The notes under the pieces were generated by a model. It did not search any database and was not told where the DNA came from. It saw nothing but the letters and a program-made list of their open reading frames with translations. This document shows, piece after piece, positions 1 to 9,888 of a stretch of 64,000 nt of DNA (its first letter is position 1; each line of letters opens with the position of its first letter). The stretch lies in the NCBI GenBank assembly GCA_022828595.1, contig JAKGHH010000001.1, positions 204,681,813-204,745,812 of the forward strand, given 5' to 3'. The stretch comes from Nelumbo lutea (Eukaryota; Streptophyta; Magnoliopsida; Proteales; Nelumbonaceae). Position numbers and translations under genes: made by a program.

Positions 1-698
1 CGCCTTGCAAATGTATTTAACATTCCAATTGGATAGGTTTTATAACAAACTAAATATAGACTCTGGTTTATTATCCCATAATATATAAAGTTAACAGGAT
101 ACTTGAGTTGCTCACCATCCTTTTTGGGAGTTATTGTGGAAGCATTTTCGCAGTCTGGGACTCTGGGGAATGGTGATGTCCATTGGGGCGCGCTCACATC
201 TGTGTCCCAGATGCACATCTCAGCATGCATTGGGAGATGTTCGGATGTTTCCAATAGAGTTGGGATGTGCTGTGGGGCGTGCTCTACGGGGTGCACATGT
301 GATTTTTAATCGAGTTTACATTGATACCCATAATCGCCCATGACATCTCAACGTGCATTGGGAACATCTCCCATACTTGTGTCATAGGGAAGATGTCGCC
401 AATATTTGGCTGGAGGTTCTATGGGGCGCTTATGCAAATTCAGAGTAACCACCTTGACACTAAGTTTACATTGGCACCCCACTGCCCCCACATTGATGCC
501 TTGGCTCCCACTTTATCGGAGATGAAGAGATGGGGATGGAGTTTGGTTCATTTGGAGGATGGAGAGGTATTTAGCCTGTGTCATGTAGTTGGCATGTCAT
601 TTCGATCAACTAAACATTTTCAAAACGTTTCAGATAAAAAATTCTCCTGCATACAAATTTGTAATGATCAATTCAAAATGTAATGTTACTATACCAAA
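1..698. other. Gene-free stretch with short diverged repeats
   Basis: No gene is recognisable. Several diverged copies of a motif around 'cattgggagatgtt' and 'cattgggaacatctcccat' occur between about 220 and 400. Similar wording recurs near 7580-7660 and 7860-7890, just upstream of the 3' LTR remnant of the Copia relic. This stretch may therefore be an outlying part of that element's 5' LTR, pushed left by later insertions. The short open frames here have no recognisable domain. Confidence 0.4.
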
Positions 699-938
699 CA
701 AGGTTTAAAAAATCGTTATGTATTGATCTATATTGACTGATACGTATTGTATCAGGAGTATCCTGGTACGCTGTTATAAAGGGTGTATTGGGGTTTTGAC
801 CGGTTCAGGGGGTGGAAGAACCTTAAATTGACCCCTGAATTGTATTTGAAAAAAAAAAAAGGTAAAAACAATATAATAGAAAACAGTATCGATGCTGCCC
901 GGTATGCCCTTACCAGCGTATCGATATGTAGAGCCTTG
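699..938. mobile_element. hAT-like MITE, family 1, copy 1
   Basis: A 240-bp non-coding element with imperfect terminal inverted repeats (starts caaggttt, ends gagccttg). It is flanked by an 8-bp duplication, ataccaaa at 691-698 and ataccaag at 939-946 (7 of 8 match). TIRs of this type with 8-bp target duplications are typical of non-autonomous hAT elements. The copy at 1314-1563 aligns along its whole length, which independently supports the boundaries. Confidence 0.75.
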
Positions 939-1313
939 ATACCAAGCACCTAAATTTTTAATCCTCGCTGGGCAGTTAAAATAGAAATACCACTTAAATA
1001 ATTACACAAATTACTGTCATTTCTCAGTTTATTACAGAGCTGTTCTAAGCTGAGAGCTGAGCAGGAGCATCTCAGTTGAGGTTTTTTAACCCAGATTTTA
1101 CTCCAGTGGAGGGGCAGTTACCATAAAATTTTATTAACCATTTTCAAAGGGAATAAAAAGTCATGCAGTTGAATCTTGTGAACTAAAGCTTAGTAGTGCA
1201 ATTTGGGTTGAGTTGAATTGCTCAATTTAAGAAATGAACCCTAACATGGGCCAGACGGAGTTGAACTTTCTACATTTCGGGCAATCTAACCATGCAGCCC
1301 TTAAAAGTTGATC
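939..1313. other. Intergenic spacer between two MITE copies
   Basis: AT-rich sequence with no recognisable gene. On the minus strand about 1250-1302 has a vaguely tRNA-like 3' half, but no cloverleaf can be drawn. Confidence 0.4.
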
Positions 1314-1563
1314 CAATGTTCAAAAAATCGTTACATATCAGTTCATATTGGTCGATACGTATTGTATTAGAAATACCCCAATATGCCCCTAAAGAGGGTG
1401 TATCAGGGTTTTGATTGGTTTAGGGGGTGGAGGAACCTTAAACCGGCCCCCCTGAACTGGATTTGAAAACAGAAGTTCAAAAGATAAAAAAATAAAAAAC
1501 AGTACTGATACTGCCCGATATGCCCCTACCAAGGTATCGGGCGTATCAATATTTAGAACCTTG
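1314..1563. mobile_element. hAT-like MITE, family 1, copy 2
   Basis: A 250-bp element (starts caatgttc, ends gaaccttg) flanked by a perfect 8-bp duplication agttgatc at 1306-1313 and 1564-1571. It is homologous along its length to the copy at 699-938, sharing the central 'gggttttga' and the G-rich 'agggggtgga' blocks. There is no coding capacity. It is probably a deletion derivative mobilised by an hAT transposase elsewhere in the genome. Confidence 0.85.
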
Positions 1564-1615
1564 AGTTGATCTCAAATTCATCTAGCTAGCCAACTGGGGT
1601 ATTTGGCATAGCAAT

Positions 1616-2491
1616 TGATGAAGGAAGATTTGGCCCGACCTCACAGTTATGCAACACGTGGCAGAAACAACAACTCGGCAAAAGGGCCAAGCCTAAGGCG
1701 TGAACAAGGGGACACCAGCGGACCGAACTCCCTACGGAGGGCCCGAACTCACCCTTGGCCCAAAACCAGAGTAATCCGAACTGGCCAACCTTGTAACAGC
1801 TCGGGATATACATTGTCAAACTGGCCGACCTTGTAACAGCTCGGGATATACCTCACCGAACTGGCCGACCTTGTAACAGCTTGGGATATACCTCGCCGAA
1901 CTGACCAACCTTGTAACAGCTCGGGATACACCTCGCCGAACTGACCAACCCTATAGATACCTCCGAACTCAAGACTTCGCCTCGCTCACCACTCCGCATC
2001 ACCTTCTGGGCACCAAAAAACCAAACAAGTCGTACCATGCCTGACACTAAGGAAGTCCGTGCCCGAGGGCGCCGCACCTGATTGACTTGGGATCTGACGC
2101 TTGGTGGCCTCACTCTAAACGGCCACCTGCCACCACCACTGACACTGCCATCTCCAGTTAGAGAGATAGTTAGGCAGTGACGGTTCTGTCCCAGCAGAAA
2201 GGACGACGACCGAATTGACAAGCGCAAGGGTAATCATACCTGACCTGACAAGGGCCTCGGAGCGAGTGCGCGAAGTGATTATAAGAGCCCCCTGCCCCCC
2301 AACAAAGAAGGGATGCAAACTTTGTGCTATCTGGTATTATCTTGCTTTTGAAGGATTCTAACTTGAGCTTCGGAGCCGCTACACCGGGTTCCCCCCCGGA
2401 GCTTCCTCATCTCCTCCGTTTCAGGTTCCCTGCTACCCCATTCAGAAGCAAGGCCGTTGACAGCTAAGACCGGCCGGATCGTGCTCCATCA
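1616..2491 (+). mobile_element. Solo LTR, family S, copy 1
   Basis: An 876-bp TG...CA unit (tgatgaag ... ctccatca) flanked by gcaat (1611-1615) and acaat (2492-2496), a 5-bp duplication with one mismatch. The copy at 8653-9379 is homologous but inverted. A TATA-like stretch near 2277 followed by about 200 bp to the CA end suggests + orientation. No internal region or second LTR is present, as expected after LTR-LTR recombination. Open frames inside it are non-coding shadows. Confidence 0.8.
1777..1950 (+). repeat. Tandem repeat of about 40 bp inside the solo LTR
   Basis: Roughly four to four and a half copies of a unit containing 'ccttgtaacagctcggga', with small substitutions between copies. 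The related solo LTR at 8653-9379 lacks the expanded array, so the expansion is specific to this copy or sub-lineage. Confidence 0.85.
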
Positions 2492-2696
2492 ACAATCATT
2501 GATCTTTTTTAATTTAATTTAATTTTTTACTTCTATTTCTTTGTATTAGCATGTATAATCACGTAAACGCCAGGCCCAAGCCCATGCATATTCCATGCAA
2601 AATGTTAACCGACCCAGTAACTTGTTTGTACAGGACTGAGTACCCTCTTATCTTTCTCTTCCATGTATATCTATATCTCTATTTGAAGTTTACATC

Positions 2697-3236
2697 TAGA
2701 CCTCGCAATTGGGTTGGGTGGGTCGGGTTTTGGTTGGGTCAAGGTACTTTGGATTGATTTCAGGTCGGGTTGGATTTGGGTTGGGTTGTCAAATGCTAGA
2801 CCCTAACCCTAAATGTTCGGGTTAGGGTTGACCCATGGGTCAATTCGGGTCATCCCAAAAAATAATTGAAATTAAAAAAAATAAAGAAAAATTACATGAA
2901 AAATATCAAAATTAAAAGAATTAACCTTAAAATTCCAAATATAAAATAAAAAACTTGAACATTTAACAATTTAAAGGATAAATAATAAAAAGTAAAGACT
3001 AAATAGAAAAAAATATAAGAATGCAAACTTCTAACAATACATAAATAGTCCCAATTAGACTTGACAATCGAGTCAGCAGGTTGACCCATGACCCAACCCA
3101 ACCCAACCCGGTTTTTTCAGGTTGGGTCGGGTCGGGTCATTTTCGCATTCGGGTAATTAAATATGAGACCCTAACCCTGCTTTTCGGGTTAGGTTGGGTC
3201 GGATTCACAGGTTGGGTCAACTTTTTGCCAGGTCTA
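2697..3236. mobile_element. hAT-like MITE, family 2 (tagacct termini), copy 1
   Basis: A 540-bp element with TIRs (tagacctcgcaa / complement of the end tagacctggcaa) and a perfect 8-bp duplication tttacatc at 2689-2696 and 3237-3244. Both ends are rich in gggttggg/gggtcggg motifs and the centre is AT-rich, so the element could fold into a long hairpin. It interrupts the 5' LTR of the Copia relic, whose sequence resumes cleanly on the right side. Confidence 0.85.
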
Positions 3237-3508
3237 TTTACATCTCTCTAACTTCATGATGTGAAATCGGCTTTGGTATTCACAGGACCATGTTCACACC
3301 GTTTGCACAGTCCCTTGCAGTTTTGCATTAAGAATATCTCTCCAGAAAAAAAAAAATATACAAATACAAAAATATTCCCAATGCAAGCTTATAAGGGACA
3401 ATTCAAACTTTGTAAGCACTGAAGCCGATCTCTTATGATGTATATTTTGATATTTTGATGTAACTCAACAAAGATCATTGAATGAGATATAATCTATTCA
3501 AGTTTTTA

Positions 3509-3520
3509 TGGTATCAAAGC
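3509..3520 (+). other. Primer binding site (initiator Met tRNA) of the Copia relic
   Basis: tggtatcaaagc differs by one base from the usual plant Copia PBS tggtatcagagc. It lies 8 bp after the LTR end (…attca at 3500), the normal spacing. Confidence 0.75.
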
Positions 3521-3542
3521 GGTTTCCGCTCTAGGTTCGATC

Positions 3543-4190
3543 ATGGCGTCAGATTTTTCTCAGCAACACTGAACTGCTGAAGCTTCTTCGACCGATGACA
3601 TCAACAGTCCATATTACCTCCACCATTTCGACCAAAACCAGACATTGTTTAGTAGATGGTATGATCACCAAACCATAGTCCTCTAAAATTATTTATGGTT
3701 TGATGCGTGGCAATGAGCAAATAATATGGTTCTTTTCTAGATCTTGAATGCTATCCACAAAACTCTTGCATCTATTGTAGTGGCAACCGTTTGGAAAGGA
3801 TCTCAAGGAATGTTACTCTTTCAGCAATGGGCCACTCATCTATGAATTGCAACATATACCATTGCAACGTTCCAGCAGAAAAATCTCTCAATTGCTTCCT
3901 ACTACAACACCCTCAAGGAGCATTGGGATGAGTTACTCACGAATGCTCCACTCCCTTAAAAACTTATCTTGATTTGATGATGCATTCACAATTAAGTTGC
4001 TGTTTTCTTTAAATTTTGACTTGGCGGTTGCAGTGAGTTTTCTGATATATCTGATTTTGGAGTACTTCAAAAAAGTTCTTGCTTGACATACCGATTGTTT
4101 CATCGCTGCCGTCCACGCATCTCATGTCGAGACTAGTGGAGGAGAAGCGGTCCAAGCGGACACTATTCAAGATTTCAAGTCACCTTTCAA
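3543..4190 (+). pseudogene. Copia gag relic (UBN2-type)
   Basis: Reading across several stops and frame changes recovers hallmarks of plant Copia Gag. There is an N-terminal 'INSPYYLHHFDQN' around 3597-3638, a degraded 'ILNAI' region near 3750, and 'SIASYYNTLKEHWDELL' around 3883-3935. These match the usual 'NPYYLHH' start and the 'YY.KLK.LWDEL' block of the Gag family. The first ATG is just downstream of the PBS. The coding sequence is broken by many stops and then by a MITE at 4191. It cannot make a functional Gag. Confidence 0.7.
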
Positions 4191-4674
4191 TAGGGGTGAG
4201 CAAAAAATAAAAAAATAAAAAATAAAAAAACGGCTGAAATTGAATCGAAAAATCGGTTAATTGAAATCAAGGGTATCAGTTTGATTTTGGTTAATCAATA
4301 TAGTAATTTGGCGGCTAATCGAATCGACTGGTATACATATATTTCTATATATTTTATATATATTTATGTATATTATATATTATATATTTTTTATATATTA
4401 TAAATTAATAGATATACATTATATATATATATATAATATGGTATATTATTTATTATTTAAAATATAATATTTTATATATATTTATAATTTTTATTATATT
4501 TTTATAATATATATTATAAAAATTAAAAAAAATCAAATAACGGACGATTAACCGAACTGATCAACCAGTTAACCAATTAACTTTGGTTCAATTCCAGATT
4601 TTCCAAAAACCGATAATATCGATTCAATTAAAAGAAAACCCCACAATTCGATTAATCAAACCGTAGCACCCCTA
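4191..4674. mobile_element. hAT-like MITE, family 3 (taggggtg termini), copy 1
   Basis: A 484-bp AT-rich element with ends taggggtg ... caccccta, flanked by cctttcaa (4183-4190) and cctctcaa (4675-4682), an 8-bp duplication with one mismatch. It sits inside the Copia relic. The centre is almost pure AT and there is no open frame. Confidence 0.8.
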
Positions 4675-4682
4675 CCTCTCAA

Positions 4683-5427
4683 TGGAATCGTCAACGCTAC
4701 TTCTAGAGGGTAAGAAGTCGGAACCCTTCATTATCTTTTTTCGATTCAATTCGCTTCTGACTGTTGATTTAAATATCCTCACTGAGTCACTGGCAGTTAT
4801 TTTTTGCTCAATGGATGCGTTTATTAGACTCAGCTCGGAAGGAGTACAAATATATACAAACAGACTAAGCCTTATTAGTTACTTGAACTTAATTGTGGGT
4901 TGAACAGTGGTTTGAAATCTATGAAGTTAAAGTTGTTGGTCGATAATTGGTATCTCTCTCGTTGAACTAATTTTATCTAACAAAATGTTGTGGTGTGTTT
5001 GCCGCTATTGTATGATATAAATTGAATCAGTATCTTTCTTCATTTCAAATTTGGGAGACGAATGCATGGGCAGGGTTTGAGATTGATGCTGTTTTCTGAG
5101 AGGTATTTTCTCAGCAAATCGGGCTTCATAAGTATGGTGTTTTCTTAGAAAATATTTTCTCAGGTTTTTTATTTGAAATCATTGTTGTTGCTGCCACATA
5201 GGCATTTTTCAAAACAACATCAGCATACTATTGCTAGCAATGGTAAAAAAAATGGAAAAACATCAAAACGGATGTTGAACAGTTTTATGAGGGAACCATA
5301 TCAATCCTAAACTCTTACAAGGTAATTAAGCAGCGTCGATCTAAAGATGACGCATCAGAATCTAGTCACACCCCTAGCACACCACTGCCACTCACCATGG
5401 ATTATACAATGAGCTCCACTTGATAAT
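4683..5427 (+). other. Unrecognised interior of the Copia relic
   Basis: Continues the interior of the Copia relic. A 73-codon open frame at 4682-4903 has no recognisable motif. No RT, integrase or RNase H motif can be read in any frame. Confidence 0.35.
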
Positions 5428-6084
5428 AGGGCTGTTCATGAAATTGATTAAATCGACCAACCCCACCAATCCAATCCAATTTGACCCAAACTGGCCGATT
5501 TTCAAATAATGTCAGTCGGTTTCAATTTCTCAATTATAAAATCTAAGAAGTGGGGTCAGTTTCAGTTTGATAGTTTATAAATGATAAAAACCGAACTGAC
5601 CATGTGCAATTATAGTTGTTAACCCTTTTTTCTTTTCCATGCTTTTCATAATTTTCATAAAAATTGAAACCTTAAAATAGTAATAAGTTGACAAAAACTT
5701 ACACAAACCTGTCATTCATTTATATTCTTAATAAAATAAGTATCATTTATTTATATTCTTAATAAAACAAGTGAGGTTGAAGGGTTGACAATATATTTAT
5801 TATCGATGCCAGAAAAGATGTTAAACAATAATTTACAAGTAAAAAACACCAACAAAGGCAGACAAATGCAGAATTACTACATGTTAAAATTGAAAAAAAA
5901 AAACTTTTTAACTTAGTTTAAAAAAGACAAGAATGACGGTTTAGTTTCAAACCGAGTAGACCGACTTTAAGCACATTTAAATTTTAGTCAAATTTTTATT
6001 GATTTGGGTCAGTTCTGATTGCATTATAAATCAACCCGATCTGGCTGATTCGATTGACACAAACCCGACGCATGAACAGTCGTG
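5428..6084. mobile_element. Probable hAT-like MITE related to family 2
   Basis: The ends tagggctgttcatg and catgaacagtcgtg form an imperfect inverted repeat like family 2 (…tgttcatgggc). The flanks share only gataa (5423-5427 and 6085-6089), shorter than the 8 bp usual for hAT, so the exact ends are uncertain. The centre is AT-rich and non-coding. Confidence 0.55.
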
Positions 6085-6214
6085 GATAAGGTGAAGGCTA
6101 ACCCTTCAAGTGCAAACCTGGCAGGTATAACTTCTTGCTTATCTTCTCAAAACCCCAGCGTCATCACTACTAGTAGCGTGACTTACACTTTTTTGGTAAA
6201 CTTACCCCCTCAAT

Positions 6215-6412
6215 GAATTGTCTTATCAATTTTTATTCTAGCCTTTTGAAGATGGTGATTGGACATTGAATTGTCTTATTACCTTTTATTCTGACCATTT
6301 GTATTTTTCGGGGACTTTTTGAAGATGGTGATTGGACATTGAATTGTCTTATTACCATTTATTCTGACCATTTGTATTTTTCGGGGACCTTTGGAAGATG
6401 GTGATTGGACAT
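6215..6412 (+). repeat. 73-bp direct tandem repeat, about 2.7 copies
   Basis: Unit begins gaattgtcttatta and ends gatggtgattggacatt. Starts are at 6215 (copy lacking about 20 bp), 6268 and 6341. The last two copies are nearly identical, which suggests recent slippage or unequal exchange. Confidence 0.9.
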
Positions 6413-6635
6413 GGTAAAAATCAGGTGGCTGGGTTCTACAATAAACATTCACAACCTCAACAGATCTGAACTCACTATCCTCTACCACTCATCCCACTTA
6501 GAGCATCGGCGATTCTAAACCATCTCTCCATCACTTGATTCAAAACTTCAAAGCATGTTTCACCTACCACAGCTGATGGATCTATGTCACGATGAAACAT
6601 CTGAATTGGGATTTGTTGCTCTCACACATTGCACC

Positions 6636-7121
6636 TAGACTTGTTCATGGGCTAGGTTGGGTCGGGTCGGGCTTGGGTTGGACTTTTGCTCTTTATTAAT
6701 AGAAAATTTTCAGGATTGAGCTCGAACCCGGCCCAACCAACGGACCTACAACTTGGGCCCAAGCCCAAAGCATGACTTGGGAGTCTGAGCATTGGTGCCC
6801 TTTGAGATAGAGAGATTGGTGCCTAAGCTAAGTTCGTCGATTCTTAGGAGTTTGAGAGTGAGAAGATAGAAGATGAAAACATTGCCGACCAAAGAGAGAG
6901 AGAAAGAGAAAGCTCACTGTTGGAGAGAGAGGCAACCTAGATCTAGTGGTGCCAACCACCAGTGCCTAAGTTCGCAGAGTGAAAACGGTGCGCCTGGGCT
7001 TTGATGGCGTCAACCGGAGAAAGAACTGAGAAGATAGAAGACCTAGTTCTAAGAAGAGAGAGAATTGAGAATGAAAAGAAAAGTGAGAACTTAGAAGATA
7101 GAAGATGAAAACAGTGTTGAC

Positions 7122-7179
<58 letters not shown>

Positions 7180-7535
7180 CTAGTTCTAGTGGTGCTAGCT
7201 ATTGGTGCTTGAGTTTGCAGGTGCAACTGGGTTCGCCGATTCTGAGAGTCTAAGAGGAAGAAATGAGAGCTGATTCTAAGAGTGTGAGAGTGAGAAATGA
7301 GAATGAAAAGAAAAGTTTTAAGAATTTAGGGTTAGGGTTATGAGGTTTAGAAATTTAGGGTTTAACTTATACAAAAGTTAGGCAAGGCTTTTTTAACAAA
7401 TCTCGAGCCCGACCCATAAAATAGTCGGGCTCGGGATTTTAGGCCCGAGCTCAAGCCCGTAGGCTAAAATGCATGCTAAAGCCCGTCCGAGGGTCGGGCT
7501 GGTCTGTTAGTCTACCCGGCCCATGAACAGGTCTA
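6636..7535. mobile_element. hAT-like MITE, family 2, copy 2
   Basis: A 900-bp element with ends tagacttgttcatgggc and gcccatgaacaggtcta, flanked by attgcacc (6628-6635) and agtgcacc (7536-7543), 7 of 8 matching. The terminal regions carry the gggtcggg/cccgaccc blocks seen in the other family 2 copies. The centre holds GA-rich sequence and a microsatellite. An 86-codon open frame on the minus strand here is mostly the GA/CT repeat and is not a gene. Confidence 0.8.
7124..7174. repeat. (GA)n microsatellite
   Basis: About 25 uninterrupted GA dinucleotides within the MITE at 6636-7535, in a wider GA-rich context (6890-7300). Confidence 0.98.
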
Positions 7536-7543
7536 AGTGCACC

Positions 7544-8160
7544 TCATATATACTGACCTCAAAGGCACATCCCATTGTGTATTAGGAACATCTCCCATGA
7601 ACACATAAGTATGGAAGATGTTCCCGATGCATGGTGAAGATATGTCTATGAGAGCATATCTAGACTCAAAGCATCTATCCTATGGCAAACATATATCGGA
7701 CACACCTTTTGCATCCCACCTTTGTATGCTTTTTGTTTATTGGGTTTAGTTTGGAAAGAGTGCAAATGCAAATATGTACAGGACAAATATATACAAAATA
7801 ATGGAAAATGTAAGGTTTTGCACTCTACAATTTTGTATTTGTACTTCTTTCAAATACATCAGGAACATCTTCCATACTTATGCCTTCATGGAAAAACAAA
7901 TATGCTTTTTGCACTCTACAAGGCTTTGCACCTTGTGGACTATTTTGCTAGGTGTACATGGGTGTTTTTATAAAGTTTTAAGTCTGAATCCAATCCATCA
8001 ACATAAATGACAGGCATAGCCAATGCATATTCTATGCAAAGGCTAAACAACCCTTAACTTTGTTTCCTCTTATCTCTTAAATCTCTATTTGACATTTACA
8101 TCTCTCTAACTTCATGATGAAAATATACTGACGTAGCTCAACAAAGATGATTGAATTATC
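7544..8160 (+). other. 3' end and 3' LTR remnant of the Copia relic
   Basis: About 7990-8160 aligns to the 5' LTR at 2551-2696 plus 3245-3500, with an internal deletion after 'cttcatgatg'. 7544-7990 carries repeats of 'ggaacatct.ccat', also seen near 355-375. Short open frames here (for example 7722-7973) show no domain. Confidence 0.5.
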
Positions 8161-8348
8161 AAAAAAAAAAAACAAAAATCATTTAAGGGAAGTATTCTAT
8201 TCAATCGAAAAAAAAGGAGAGGAAAGAAAAGGACAAATGTTCCCTAGAATTTCAAAAACGTTTTGTACTGTCCAAATTATAGCCCATGTGATGATTTACT
8301 GGTTGTAATCAGATGCCTGAGATAAGGATTCATCTGGATGACTAAAAT

Positions 8349-8626
8349 CAAGGTTTTTAAAATCGAACTAGACAGGAAATCGTTATGGAGTCCGATTCTC
8401 GGATCAAGTAGTCCGAATGGACGACCTGCTCTGACATAAATTAAAAAATTAAAAAACACAAAAAATGGCCAGAAACCATTCTTGGTTCGAATGGTTTGAC
8501 CATTTGGTTTAGCAGTTCATTAATCAAATCAATGTTTTTGGTCAAAAAATGATTTTGGGGTAAAATGGATTGATTCCCAATTTTTATGGTTCAACCATCT
8601 GGTCCGATCTGATTTTGAAAACATTG
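8349..8626. mobile_element. hAT-like MITE, family 1, copy 3 (diverged)
   Basis: A 278-bp element with termini caaggtttttaaaatcg and cgatctgattttgaaaacattg-type inverted ends. The flanks actaaaat (8341-8348) and tccaaaat (8627-8634) match at 6 of 8 positions. The termini resemble copies 1 and 2 but the interior has diverged. Confidence 0.6.
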
Positions 8627-8652
8627 TCCAAAATAATTTCTAGAATCAATTA

Positions 8653-9379
8653 TGATGGAGTAAAATCCGGCCGGTCCTAGCTATCAACGATCTTGCCTTT
8701 GGCTGGAGTAGAAGGTGCCTGAAACGGGGAAGAAAGCGAGTATCTCCGGGGAGGAACCCAGTGAGAGTGCTCCGAAGCTCAAGTTAGTATCTTCTCAAAG
8801 GCAAGATAAAAAACCATATGGCACAAAGTTATCACATACCTCCTTCTTGGGGGGAAGAGAGCCTTTTATAACCACTTCGCGCACTCACTCCCAAGCTCCT
8901 GTCAGGTCGGGTATCATTACCTCTGCACTTCTGCCAGTTTGGGTGTCATCACCTCTGCTGGGGCAGATGACCACCACTGCTCTCTTTGTTGGAGCCATCT
9001 CTGTGACTGGAGGTGGCGGTGGCAGGTGGCCGTTGAAGTGCGGCTGTCAAGCGTCAGATACTAAGTCAGTCAGGTGCGCTGCCTCAAGATACGGACTCCT
9101 TTGGTGTCAGGTACGGTTGTTTAGTTCGGCAGCCTGGAGCCGAAGTGCTGGAGTGGTATGCGAGGTGAAGTCTTGAGTTCGGGTAGAGGTGTGGCCCGAA
9201 CTGCCCTGGGGCGGACCAGTTCGGGTTGTTTCCCTTTGCGTTCCTCGTAAGGCTTGGGGTCAAAGGGGGAGTTCGGGATCCTTTTGGGGAGCTCGCGTCT
9301 TGAGTGTATTGCCATGCCGAGCTGTTGCTTCTACCATGTGTTAGGTGGTCAAGAGGTCGGGCCAAATCTTCCTTCATCA
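8653..9379 (-). mobile_element. Solo LTR, family S, copy 2 (inverted)
   Basis: A 727-bp TG...CA unit (tgatggag ... cttcatca) with a perfect 5-bp duplication aatta at 8648-8652 and 9380-9384. It is the inverted homologue of 1616-2491: shared 'aagatttggcccgacct' near one end and the ccggccgg block near the other. A 153-codon open frame at 8715-9176 lies wholly inside the LTR, has no retroelement domain and is dismissed. Confidence 0.85.
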
Positions 9380-9384
9380 AATTA

Positions 9385-9888
9385 TGTTGGCTAAAACTTA
9401 AAATTAACTAGTTCTGCTAATTTTTCTTACTAGAACCCATTCAATAGTAGGTTCCATTTCTTGAAATTAGGAATACAACCACAGTTTTACCTTAGTTTCG
9501 GTCTAATTTGTGATTTTGGTTGACATCGCCGATGCCAGTCGTCTATGATGGAAGCTCATTGTCTTCGGTTTAATCTGTGATTTTGGTTGCTAGTTGCTAG
9601 TCGCCAGTCATCTGTGATCGAAGCCCCATCTTCTTCGGTCTAAATTTGTGTGATTTTGGTTTAATCGCTGGTTTAAGAGAAGAAGAAGAAGAGAGAGAGA
9701 GAAAGAGAAAGATCAGATGGAAAGGGAATGGATGGAAAATCATTTTTTGTCCACTACCTCCGAATGCGCTCGGAGGTAACTCTACATCTGAAGAATTTGG
9801 AGCAGTTTTCAATGTTCGAAGGATCAATGGCGCCAACCAGGAATTCATTTCACATGGGCAGAGTGCAATGCCCAAGTACACGAATTTA
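9385..9888 (+). other. Sequence upstream of Copia element 2, with repeats
   Basis: No gene is recognisable. A phrase like 'gtctaatttgtgattttggt' occurs three times (about 9500, 9568 and 9636), a loose tandem repeat of about 70 bp. An open frame begins at 9646 and runs into gag at about 9889. Its first 80 codons (GA-rich start, then sequence like 'TSEEFGAVFNVRRING') do not resemble Gag and are unidentified. No 5' LTR of the following element is found. Confidence 0.4.

Larger units (their letters stand above)
2550..8160 (+). mobile_element. Degenerate Ty1/Copia element filled with MITEs
   Basis: Two diverged direct repeats (2551-2696 plus 3245-3500, against about 7990-8160) are the LTR remnants. 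They share 'aatgcatattc', 'tttacatct' + 'ctctaacttcatgatg' and 'ctcaacaaagat'. An initiator-Met primer binding site follows the 5' LTR and a Copia-type gag relic follows that. Pol is not recognisable. Four MITEs, at 2697, 4191, 5428 and 6636, have inserted into it, so this is among the oldest layers here. The true left end of the 5' LTR is unclear because a solo LTR and MITEs interrupt that side. Confidence 0.65.

Noticed and set aside
1250..1302. tRNA-like sequence on the minus strand
   Set aside because: A T-loop-like 'gttcaactcc' is present but no full cloverleaf or anticodon stem can be drawn.
2798..2835. Telomere-like ccctaaccct / gggttagggtt words
   Set aside because: They form part of the inverted arms of family 2 MITEs (also near 3170 and 7325). 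There is no tandem array of the plant telomere unit.
8715..9176. 153-codon open frame on +
   Set aside because: It lies entirely inside a TSD-bounded solo LTR, on the strand opposite to the LTR, and has no domain.
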